Below, in pieces: positions 16,501 through 23,308 of a stretch of DNA of 64,000 nt. The stretch is from Nitrosospira multiformis (lineage in GTDB: Bacteria > Pseudomonadota > Gammaproteobacteria > Burkholderiales > Nitrosomonadaceae). The first letter of the stretch is position 1. Every line of letters begins with the position of its first letter. The DNA is taken from positions 1 through 64,000 of the forward strand of contig NZ_FOHI01000006.1 in NCBI RefSeq assembly GCF_900111585.1, read 5' to 3'. The translations under genes were made by a program, and so were the position numbers. Below the pieces are notes generated by a model. It searched no databases, was not told where the DNA came from, and saw only the letters and a program-made list of their open reading frames with translations.

Positions 16501-17034
16501 GGGCAACGGGCTTCCCATCGGAAACAGGTCGATCAGTCCGCCACGTACGCTGTATTCCCCCGGTGAAAGTACCTGAGTCACATGGCTGTAGCCAGCCAGG
16601 GTCATCTGGCTGCGCAACGCGTTCAGGTCAAGGGTTTCGCCGCGAGCGAGAAAGAAAGTGTGTGCTGCCAGGTACTCGGGCGGCGGCATGCGGTACAGGG
16701 CCGTGGTGACAGGCACAATCAATATATCGCAGGCGCCATTCATGAGTTGGTAGAGCGTCGCCAGTCTTTCGGAAACGAGGTCCTGATGCGGCGAAAAAGT
16801 ATCGTAGGGCAACGTTTCCCAATCCGGCAGTAGCCGGGTTCTCAGCTCCGGGGCAAAAAAAGGTATTTCCTCCAGCAGTCTTTGGGCGTCCAAAGCGCTT
16901 GCCGTAATAATGGCAACGGGCTTTGCTTTCGCTTCCAGCGCCAGTTGGGCGAGGACAAGCGAGTCGGAAGATCCGTCAAAGTGACCGTAGCGAATAGTCG
17001 ATCCGGATGAGGGAATGGTCAGCTTGAATGCCAT
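13567..17034 (-). CDS. mfd: Transcription-repair coupling factor Mfd
   Basis: An 1155-residue ATP-dependent translocase that removes RNA polymerase stalled at DNA damage and recruits UvrA. The order is a UvrB-homology region (WETLPYDTFSPHQDLVSERLATL), a CarD-like RNA-polymerase-interacting domain near residue 500 (DPVVHEQHGIGRYLG), superfamily-2 helicase motifs (Walker A CGDVGFGKTE, DEEH in IIDEEHRFGV, TATPIPRTL) and the C-terminal regulatory domain (ALLPEDYCSD). Length matches the family (about 1150). It reads leftward behind recJ with a 225-base gap, so it may have its own promoter. Confidence 0.97.
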   Translation of the reverse strand: MAFKLTIPSSGSTIRYGHFDGSSDSLVLAQLALEAKAKPVAIITASALDAQRLLEEIPFFAPELRTRLLPDWETLPYDTFSPHQDLVSERLATLYQLMNGACDILIVPVTTALYRMPPPEYLAAHTFFLARGETLDLNALRSQMTLAGYSHVTQVLSPGEYSVRGGLIDLFPMGSPLPYRIDLLDNEIETIRTFDVDTQRSVYPVTEIRLLPAREFPLDEEGRTRFRGRFREKFEGDPSRSLIYKDISKGGSPAGIEYYLPLFFEHTATLFDYLPQTALLCLHHELYQMVESFWHDTQARYQLLRGDSDRPLLKPAELFLTTEAFFGALKPYPRIEIPSEELAKKTGGVEMQGFSIPLPPLQVDRRAVNPAEKLSAFIAEFESSGGGRTLLLAESLGRRELIADHLRQYRLNPDICDNYAQFRASTKPFVLGVGPLHNGFIHPAKGIAFVTESELYARHLHGRGERDSRKTSAVADAVLRDLSEIKAGDPVVHEQHGIGRYLGLVSMDLGEGETEFLSLEYASGDKLYVPVSQLHLIGRYSGASPESAPLHKLGSGQWDKAKRKAMQQVRDTAAELLNIYAQRAARVGHAFRLKEQDYEAFVEGFGFEETPDQASAIAAVIDDLTSARPMDRLICGDVGFGKTEVALRAAFVAVADGRQVAVLVPTTLLAEQHFQNFSDRFGLIAEEWPVKIAELSRFRSGKEQAQALAGLADGQIDIVIGTHKLIQKGVRFKNLGLVIIDEEHRFGVRHKEQLKSLRSEVDVLTLTATPIPRTLALSLEGLRDFSVIATAPQRRLAIKTFVNRFSEGIIREACLRELKRGGQIYFLHNEVSTIQTMHDKLARLLPEARIGIAHGQMRERELEHVMKDFYQQRFNLLLCTTIIETGIDVPTANTIIIHRADKFGLAQLHQLRGRVGRSHHQAYAYLLVPEEEALGTQARKRLEAIQSMEELGAGFYLAMHDLEIRGAGEVLGESQSGEIQEIGFSLYASMLDAAVRSLKEGKEPDMQHPLGVATEINLHVPALLPEDYCSDIHERLILYKRMANCTSDEQLDEMQIELTDRFGLLPDPVKALLDCHRLRIAAAPLGIIRVEASSESIQVQFTPNPPVDAARIVALLQRSRDYQLSGPDRLKIKTCIAEARERVRRIMDLFIELST

Positions 17035-17259
17035 TCTGTTTTAATTTGAGTCAGGTGGTTTTAATAAATGACAGCAGGTAACAATAGGGTGAGCGCCGGG
17101 CGCGAAAAGTCAATGGATTGTAATCAAACAGGAATTGGACAACCACCCCAACGGAATTTGACCCTCGCGGCATCATGCTAGCCGGTCGAATATTATATGT
17201 CAGCCATGGAGCGGATATTCTGGGTAAACGCGGCGTACGAAATGAACGAGGATTCGTGA

Positions 17260-19101
17260 TTACATCATGGTTGCTTCTGACCAATGCTCCAGGACAAATT
17301 GCAGGGAAACGTCACCCTTGAAGTCATTTACCTGTAACCGATAAACGGCATCTATTACCCCGGGAAGAGGCCCGTCGTGGAGGAACAGTATGGCGTCATA
17401 AAGAAAGACTGATTTCTCCGGCTGGTCGTTTCCGGTTTCGGCCCCCGCCTTTCTTAATTTTAATTTAAGGTGCTTTTGTCCGACGACACGCTGGTCTTCC
17501 ACATGAAAGCGGCTGCGAAATGCAGGTTGCGGGAATCCTTGTCCCCATACCTGCCGCACGAGCTGTTCCGCCAGTTCCAGAGTTATTTCGGATTCGTCCA
17601 GATCCCCGTCGGTTTCGATGACTCGTTTGAGATCCGCCGGCCCCAGCAGTTCCCTGGCAGTTTGTTCGAAGGCGTCACGGAATTTTTCGAAATCGCATGT
17701 ACGAATGGTCAGACCAGCTGCCGCGGAATGACCTCCGAATTTAAGCAAAAGTCCGGGACAGCGTTTGGAAACCAGATCCAGCGCATCTCTCAAGTGGAAG
17801 CCCGGTATGGACCGTCCCGACCCTTTCAGCTCATCCTGGCCTCCCGGTGCAAATGTGATAACCGGGCGATGAAATTTATCCTTTATGCGCGACGCCAGTA
17901 TGCCGATTACCCCTTGATGCCAGCCAGGATCGAAGAGGGTCAAGGCATAGGTGTTCGTCGCCTCTTGCGAGGAATCATTTGAGGGGAATACGCCTGACCC
18001 CTGGGGCATATTCGATGGCCGCAGGGGGGACGAGTCCTGCAAACTACTGCTACCAGAAAAGATATTCTCCAGCATGTTCAGCGCACTATCCCGCATGTCG
18101 GATTCAATTTCCTGCCGCTTCCGATTGAATGTGTCCAGTTGCAGCGCAAGCTGGGCAGCGCGCGAGGGGTCATCGGTAATGAGGCACTCGATTCCCAGGG
18201 ACATATCGTCCAGCCGTCCTGCCGCGTTCAGTCTCGGTCCAATCATGAAACCCAACTCGTAGGCGGAGGTTTGCCTGAAATTCCGGCAGGCGATGTTGAT
18301 CAGAGCATTGATGCCCGCGCATCCGCTTCCCTTGCGAATGCGTTTCAAACCCTGCTGTACCAGGAGCCGATTGTTGTCGTCGAGCTTCACGACATCTGCC
18401 ACCGTGCCCAGCGCAACCAGATCCAGCAGGCTTCCCAGATTTGGTTCCTGCTGCGGAGATACAAACATGCCTTTTGCGCGCAACTCGGCCCGCAGCGCGA
18501 GCATGACATAGAACATGACGCCCACACCGGAGAGGTGTTTGCTGGGAAAATCACAGTCCGGTTGATTGGGATTGACGATGACGACCGCCTCAGGCAGCGT
18601 ATCGCCTGGAAGATGATGATCAGTGACGAGAACCTGCATTCCGAGGCGATTAGCCTCGGCAACGCCTTCCACGCTGGCGATGCCATTATCGACCGTAATC
18701 AGAATATCCGGGCGATGAACACCGGCGGCAGCCACTCGTACGATCTCCGGGGTAAGACCATAGCCGTACTCGAAGCGATTGGGGACGAGGTAGTCGACCT
18801 GGGCGCCGAATTTCCTCAATGCGCGTATTCCTACGGCACAAGCCGTAGCGCCATCCGAATCATAATCGGCTACGATCAGCAGGCGCTTGCGGAGTGCAAT
18901 CGCCGTCGCCAGAAATTGCGCCATTGTCGTTGCATTCTTCAGGCGTGCAAAGGGGATTAGCCGGGACCAATCGATCTCGAGCTGGCCTGGCTCTTCGATA
19001 CCGCGTGCAGAATAGACACGGGCCAGGACGGGGTGGAAACCGTGCCGGATTAGTGTATCAAAAGTCTGATGAGGGTAATTGCGGACGATGATATTGGGCA
19101 T
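17260..19101 (-). CDS. recJ: Single-stranded-DNA-specific exonuclease RecJ
   Basis: A 613-residue 5'-3' single-strand exonuclease used in recombination, mismatch and base-excision repair. DHH-family motifs are present: VADYDSDGATA near 77-87, TVDNG near 136, TDHH at 160-163, and a C-terminal DHHA1 region with FGGHSAAAGLT near 445. The protein is longer than E. coli RecJ (577 residues), largely because of a serine-rich insert at about residues 348-384 (bases about 17950-18060). This insert interrupts the segment just before DPGWHQGVIGI. It lies 72 bases downstream of the DUF1207 gene on the same strand and upstream of mfd, forming a small repair neighbourhood. Confidence 0.96.
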   Translation of the reverse strand: MPNIIVRNYPHQTFDTLIRHGFHPVLARVYSARGIEEPGQLEIDWSRLIPFARLKNATTMAQFLATAIALRKRLLIVADYDSDGATACAVGIRALRKFGAQVDYLVPNRFEYGYGLTPEIVRVAAAGVHRPDILITVDNGIASVEGVAEANRLGMQVLVTDHHLPGDTLPEAVVIVNPNQPDCDFPSKHLSGVGVMFYVMLALRAELRAKGMFVSPQQEPNLGSLLDLVALGTVADVVKLDDNNRLLVQQGLKRIRKGSGCAGINALINIACRNFRQTSAYELGFMIGPRLNAAGRLDDMSLGIECLITDDPSRAAQLALQLDTFNRKRQEIESDMRDSALNMLENIFSGSSSLQDSSPLRPSNMPQGSGVFPSNDSSQEATNTYALTLFDPGWHQGVIGILASRIKDKFHRPVITFAPGGQDELKGSGRSIPGFHLRDALDLVSKRCPGLLLKFGGHSAAAGLTIRTCDFEKFRDAFEQTARELLGPADLKRVIETDGDLDESEITLELAEQLVRQVWGQGFPQPAFRSRFHVEDQRVVGQKHLKLKLRKAGAETGNDQPEKSVFLYDAILFLHDGPLPGVIDAVYRLQVNDFKGDVSLQFVLEHWSEATMM

Positions 19102-19173
19102 GTCAGGGATAGAAGCTCAGACACGCCCAGTATAACGCTTTACACTTCCCGGTTTTTTTACAGTGATGAGCGG

Positions 19174-20337
19174 TCAGAAATGGTAGTGCGCTCCAATACC
19201 GAGATAGTCCACCCGCTGCCTGAAAAACTGGCCCGTCGGGGAGTTTCCGTGAAAATACTCAACCAGGAACTGAAGGTTGCGGCCGAATGCCCGGAAGTGA
19301 TCCAGTTGAACCCCTGCCCGCGCGGATACATCGGCATTCCAGTCGTTCTGCTGATGGTTCTTGAGGTCAACCGCCACGATCGGCCGCAGCGGTAAAAACG
19401 CGATCCGCCATGGGCTTCGAAACTCGACACCATATTGTATAGACCAAGGCTTGATGGTGGAGGGTTCCTTGTGGAAGATTCCACCTCCGCCGCCGTAAAC
19501 CCTCACCCCGTACGGAAGTTCATAAGACAGCCTGAGATCGGCTCCCTCATAGCTGAGGTTGATCCGCTCCAGGTCGGTTAACCTGCGCAGTAACAATTCA
19601 TCCCCAAGATGAGAGCTTTGATGATAGATACGTCCGAAAGCAGAAAAGTGACCTGCCCGCACGCTTCCATAAGCGGATGCTATGAAATCGGTATTGATGA
19701 GATCGGCCGAAGGCGCGCCGAGGTTGAAATCGCTGAAGACGGCAGCTTGAAGACCTGCTTCCCACTGTACAGTGGATTGTCCGAAATTCGCGCGATAGAA
19801 GGGAATGGTTTCACCAAAGCTGACAGCGGCATTGTTATTTCCGTCAATATTGTTTCCGACATAATTGCGATATGCGGCGGAGAAATGCGCCCAGCGCGGA
19901 TCCGCCAGTAAAGGCTTGAACAAATGCCCTTCGGGTAGCATTCCGGTTGCCAAAACGGTGGGACCCGCCGCGGGTACGCCTGCTTCGGTCTCGGTCGTTC
20001 CCGCTCCAGGCTCCCGAGAGGTGACGGAAGGGTGTTGAATAGGCTTGAATGCCTCGCGCTCCGCGGTCCTGCTGACACTTTCTTCCGCTATGGTGACCCC
20101 GGCCACTCCCGGAATTTTCGATAGTGCCTGAACAATCTGCGCACGGTTCTCGGATTTCAGTTTATCCTCGCTTACAGTAATGATGCCATCTTTCACCACC
20201 AGAGTCGGAATCTCCATTCCAAAGCCATGTTTCAGGACACCCGCTGCGTAACCGGCGATATAGGCATCCTCCGTTACTGCAGCATGGACAGTTGAGGTAA
20301 AAAACAACATGACTGCGATGATATTCAGATAACGCAC
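19174..20337 (-). CDS. DUF1207 outer-membrane protein with an N-terminal BON-like domain
   Basis: A 387-residue exported protein. The GTG at 20337 is preferred over an in-frame TTG at 20361: AGGGGAA lies just ahead of it and it opens a signal peptide (MRYLNIIAVMLFFTSTVHA). Residues about 20-85 look like a BON domain (YAAGVLKHGF, VVKDGIITVS, ALSKIPGVAGVTI), a fold that often contacts membranes or glycans. A proline/threonine-rich linker follows. The rest (LFKPLLADPRWAHFSAAYRNY onward) is the DUF1207 family, predicted to be a beta-barrel and ending in an aromatic residue (GAHYHF). The function of DUF1207 proteins is not known to me. The BON fusion may anchor the barrel on its periplasmic side (inference). 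Confidence 0.8.
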   Translation of the reverse strand: MRYLNIIAVMLFFTSTVHAAVTEDAYIAGYAAGVLKHGFGMEIPTLVVKDGIITVSEDKLKSENRAQIVQALSKIPGVAGVTIAEESVSRTAEREAFKPIQHPSVTSREPGAGTTETEAGVPAAGPTVLATGMLPEGHLFKPLLADPRWAHFSAAYRNYVGNNIDGNNNAAVSFGETIPFYRANFGQSTVQWEAGLQAAVFSDFNLGAPSADLINTDFIASAYGSVRAGHFSAFGRIYHQSSHLGDELLLRRLTDLERINLSYEGADLRLSYELPYGVRVYGGGGGIFHKEPSTIKPWSIQYGVEFRSPWRIAFLPLRPIVAVDLKNHQQNDWNADVSARAGVQLDHFRAFGRNLQFLVEYFHGNSPTGQFFRQRVDYLGIGAHYHF

Positions 20338-20544
20338 GGTTTCCCCTTTTTTGATATTCAATCGAGAACAGAATGCGACATTTAGCCTTTCTGCTGCTTT
20401 GTGTGCTTCGCGACTGGCTCTTTGCTCGCCAGAGCGGTGTATAAGAAATAATGTGCTAAAAGACCGGGAAGTAAAAAGACTTCGGGTTCCATTTTAAAAT
20501 AGTGTTCACGTTGCCGCCCGTAAACTCCGCGCTCAATGGAGGAG

Positions 20545-20649
20545 CCCGCAAACCGCGGGGACCGTGGAATGCTAGTGGAGAACCCCTGACAAGTCGGTAT
20601 GATTGCGCACACATCGCGCATTGAGACTGATTGTCCTCATTGCGCTTTT
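20545..20649 (+). promoter_or_regulatory. Two leader hairpins before the SMR pump, the second terminator-like
   Basis: The 337-base gap between the divergent DUF1207 and SMR genes holds two stem-loops on the plus strand. CCCGC (20545-20549) pairs with GCGGG (20555-20559). GCGCATTGAG (20616-20625) pairs with CTCATTGCGC (20636-20645) with one mismatch and is followed by TTTT (20646-20649), 25 bases before the SMR ATG. No rightward gene ends upstream, so a terminator here would act on the pump's own leader, as in attenuation. I do not see the known guanidine (ykkC) riboswitch signature. Confidence 0.45.
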
Positions 20650-20674
20650 CTGAAATGGCTTGAGGATGCCCGGT

Positions 20675-21004
20675 ATGCAATGGTTTTTCCTGTCTGTTGC
20701 AATTGTCAGTGAGGTGGTGGCAACCTCAGCCCTGAAATCGAGTAATGGTTTTACGCAGTTCTGGCCATCAGTAGTTGTCGTGGCGGGCTATGCCGTTGCT
20801 TTCTTCTTTCTCTCCCTTGCCTTGCGCACCCTGTCTGTGGGAATCACATACGCTGTCTGGTCTGGCGTCGGCATCGTCCTCATATCGCTTGTCGCCTGGT
20901 TCTTTCTCGGGCAAGCGCTCGATGGTCCTGCTATCCTGGGTCTCGCGCTCATTGTTGCCGGCGTGGTTATCCTGAACGTATTTTCCAGATCCACCATTCA
21001 TTGA
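20675..21004 (+). CDS. Small multidrug resistance efflux pump (EmrE/QacE-like)
   Basis: A 109-residue, four-helix inner-membrane antiporter that exports cationic drugs or quaternary ammonium compounds in exchange for protons. The essential glutamate of helix 1 is present (VAIVSEVVATSALKSS), as are GFTQFWPS, AVWSGVGIVLISL with the conserved tryptophan, and the C-terminal NVFSRSTIH resembling EmrE. These features fit the EmrE/Qac branch better than the SugE/Gdx guanidine exporters. The ATG at 20675 is chosen because GAGG lies nine bases upstream; the ATG at 20666 is too close to it. The natural substrate is unknown. Confidence 0.93.
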   Translation: MQWFFLSVAIVSEVVATSALKSSNGFTQFWPSVVVVAGYAVAFFFLSLALRTLSVGITYAVWSGVGIVLISLVAWFFLGQALDGPAILGLALIVAGVVILNVFSRSTIH

Positions 21005-21249
21005 CGGATATTCTGGTCCGAGAAGGAAACTCCGGGAAGAAATACAGGACTAATTCTCCATTTCCCCGTTCGTCCACTTTTATCGCCGCTTTCTTCACCC
21101 GGTGTACCAACGTCCAATTGTTTTGGCAGTGGGAGTTGCTACGATTCGATTCACCTGCCCGCCCGGCTTGTTACGGCCTCTCCAATCGGCAATAACGGAA
21201 TACGAGACCGAACCGGCATTGTGAGAATGGGCTTGGGATCGGAGATCGA

Positions 21250-22368
21250 ATGATGAGTATCAGGAAAATTGTCTGGCAGTTGAGCATGTGTGCGGGGATT
21301 ACGCTTTCGGCAAATGCGTACGCGCTCGCGTTATTTCAGTCCGAATCCGTCGCGTCTGCCGCCCCACAATTCGAATATCATATTTCCTGGGGCAGGGGGG
21401 AAGCGGATGGTCCTGAGGGTACAGCGGGACATTCAAGTCATCCATCCTGGAACCGGTCGCCGAACTTCCTTCTGCCGTTGGCTGCGGGATATTTCGATAT
21501 GCTTCCCCCGTTCGAGAATCTTGCTTCTCCATCAACCGGTTTATATCTTACTCTGCTCAAAGGGGATGAAGCTTTCGTCGTCAATATTGCAGGTTTCACC
21601 AATGATGAGGCAGGGCTGGTAAACATGCTCGCCCTTCCGGATCTGTTCATGCAAGCACAGTGGCAGCCCGTCGAAGGCAACTCACAAATTACACCGTTTA
21701 CCCCACATTCTTCTTATAGTGGCAACGTAGCTCGGGCAAGAAATACGCCGCAAGAATGCGCGCAACTGCGCGAGGTTCGGAGAAGCAGGCTGGAGCTAAG
21801 GGATGGGGACTGCATTGGCTTCGGGGGTGGTTCGGATGGAAGCGGTAATGCGAATAGAAATGGGAGCAGGGCTGGGGGAGGCTCCAACGCCATCATCGCT
21901 CGAAATAGAAATGCCCGTGACAGCAATGCCGGTGATGGCGCCTATATCGGAGGTAGCGGTGGCGGAGGTGGAGGTGGACCGGGGGGGGGGCGTGACGCTG
22001 CCACTCCAGGTACAGACGAGAATGGCAATGGCGGCGGCATGTCTCCACCAAGCAGTAATAATTCTGACCCGGATAATGGCAGTGAAGGCAATCCGGGCGG
22101 AACCGAAGGGAGCGGGTCCAACCAGGATAATGAGAATGGTGGAACGGGCGAAGGCAGCAATGGGGGAGGAGGAACCGGAGGAGAGGACGGAAGTAGCGGG
22201 AATGGCGATACCGGGAACTGGAACAACCCGGAGGAAGGGGAGGGTCCGCCCCCAAGCGAAGTAACGGAAGTAACGCTCCTCCCTGAGCCCGCTACACTAG
22301 CGCTTCTCGCACTGGGTCTGGCTGCGCTGTACGCCGTGCGCAGAAATCAGGGCAAGATTGCCGGCTGA
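21250..22368 (+). CDS. PEP-CTERM surface protein with a glycine/serine/asparagine-rich region
   Basis: A 372-residue exported protein. GGAG at 21241-21244 precedes the ATG, and a signal peptide runs to about ANAYA. Residues about 30-150 form a mixed region without a recognised domain. About 190-330 is low-complexity Gly/Ser/Asn/Glu (runs such as GGSGGGGGGG and PDNGSEGNPGG). The C-terminus is a textbook PEP-CTERM sorting tail: LPEPATLALLALGLAALYAVRRN, that is PEP, a membrane helix and a basic end. Exosortase cleaves such tails, releasing the protein to the surface, usually in exopolysaccharide-producing bacteria. The glycine-rich middle suggests a flexible matrix or spacer role (inference). 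No exosortase gene is in the window. Confidence 0.85.
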   Translation: MMSIRKIVWQLSMCAGITLSANAYALALFQSESVASAAPQFEYHISWGRGEADGPEGTAGHSSHPSWNRSPNFLLPLAAGYFDMLPPFENLASPSTGLYLTLLKGDEAFVVNIAGFTNDEAGLVNMLALPDLFMQAQWQPVEGNSQITPFTPHSSYSGNVARARNTPQECAQLREVRRSRLELRDGDCIGFGGGSDGSGNANRNGSRAGGGSNAIIARNRNARDSNAGDGAYIGGSGGGGGGGPGGGRDAATPGTDENGNGGGMSPPSSNNSDPDNGSEGNPGGTEGSGSNQDNENGGTGEGSNGGGGTGGEDGSSGNGDTGNWNNPEEGEGPPPSEVTEVTLLPEPATLALLALGLAALYAVRRNQGKIAG

Positions 22369-22481
22369 ATCTGCCCGGAACTTATAAAAGGAGACTGCAG
22401 CACATACTGTCACAGACGCGATCATTTCGCGTAAGATTTCCTGCCCTTTTTCCACGCCGTCGCCGTGGTTCGTCCCTTTTT

Positions 22482-22530
22482 ACCTGGCATGGAAGCCGAA
22501 AAAGTGTCAATCTGCTTTCCGATGCCAGGT
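22482..22530. terminator. Stem-loop downstream of the PEP-CTERM gene
   Basis: ACCTGGCAT (22482-22490) and ATGCCAGGT (22522-22530) form a perfect 9-bp inverted repeat, extended inward by GGAAGC against GCTTTCC. It lies about 110 bases past the PEP-CTERM stop. No T-tract follows, so it may be a factor-dependent terminator, an mRNA-stabilising structure or a protein site. The rest of the 377-base gap to queF shows no gene I can support. Confidence 0.4.
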
Positions 22531-22745
22531 CGAATTCTGATTAGCCGGGATAAAATCGGCTAGAGCGTTTCTTTCATTATTCAAATCAGTGCTGGCGATG
22601 TTTGCCATTCGTGCAACTTCCCGACAGGGCGCCGCGATTATTTCATCCGCATGTTTCTTCAGGTGGATCGCCGGCTGGCATGGCGGCGGGTGTCACTTGC
22701 TGAACAGGGTTGCATCCCGTGGCGGATTGGTGGTGGATGGCAGAC

Positions 22746-23165
22746 TCATCCGCGCGTGGAGGGTTGGCTATCGAAACGGAAGAGGTCTACGGAGGGCAAG
22801 GGAGCCCAGCCGGATTGACGGTGGTCTGCAACGACCGTGGTGAAAATGCCGCCACGCACGTAGAATTTTGCTGTGAGACGTAGATAACGAGGCTCCAGGG
22901 TTGTGGCCAAGTCATCGACAATCCGGTTTGTCACCGCTTCGTGGAAAGCGTTCTCGTCACGGAAAGACCAGATATAGAGCTTGAGGCTTTTAAGTTCGAC
23001 ACACTTCTTGTCAGGAATATAATCAAGAATCAGGGTCGCAAAATCGGGCTGGCCGGTTTTGGGGCACAAGCAGGTAAACTCGGGAATCTCCATATGGATA
23101 TGGTAGTCCCGCTCCTGAGTAGGATTGGGGAAGGTTTCCAGGTTTTTATCGGGGTGGCTGGGCAT
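22746..23165 (-). CDS. queF: NADPH-dependent 7-cyano-7-deazaguanine reductase QueF
   Basis: A 139-residue enzyme of the short (YkvM) QueF type that reduces preQ0 to preQ1 in queuosine synthesis for tRNA. It carries the QueF motif in [13 protein letters not shown] (about residues 57-69), the catalytic cysteine in [13 protein letters not shown] and the metal/substrate glutamates. Its fold is that of the tunnelling-fold (GTP cyclohydrolase I-like) family. No other queuosine gene is nearby. It is transcribed leftward, divergent from smc. No preQ1 riboswitch is evident upstream. Confidence 0.95.
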   Translation of the reverse strand: MPSHPDKNLETFPNPTQERDYHIHMEIPEFTCLCPKTGQPDFATLILDYIPDKKCVELKSLKLYIWSFRDENAFHEAVTNRIVDDLATTLEPRYLRLTAKFYVRGGIFTTVVADHRQSGWAPLPSVDLFRFDSQPSTRG

Positions 23166-23308
23166 TCTCTTATCTCTGTCAAAATCGGTTAGAATGAGCT
23201 CCCTTGGGAGGCTTTTCCCAGGATGATTCGAAATGTTCCCGAACCGGAAGCTTCATCCAGGAGGTTACCTTCTGCGGCTGCACATTATAACTGCTTGCAA
23301 ACGACAAA

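Noticed and set aside
21121-21141. A possible sigma-54 promoter (TTTTGGCAG...TTGCT) upstream of the PEP-CTERM gene, a gene class often under RpoN control.
   Set aside because: The GG and GC elements are one base too far apart (13 instead of 12), which normally abolishes sigma-54 recognition.
21800-22264. Long open frames on both strands across the PEP-CTERM gene's low-complexity part.
   Set aside because: They are by-products of the GC-rich repetitive codons of the real gene; their proline- or methionine-rich translations are not credible.
22746-23308. A preQ1 riboswitch in front of queF.
   Set aside because: I looked in the short leader on the minus strand and found no hairpin with the A-rich tail typical of preQ1 aptamers.
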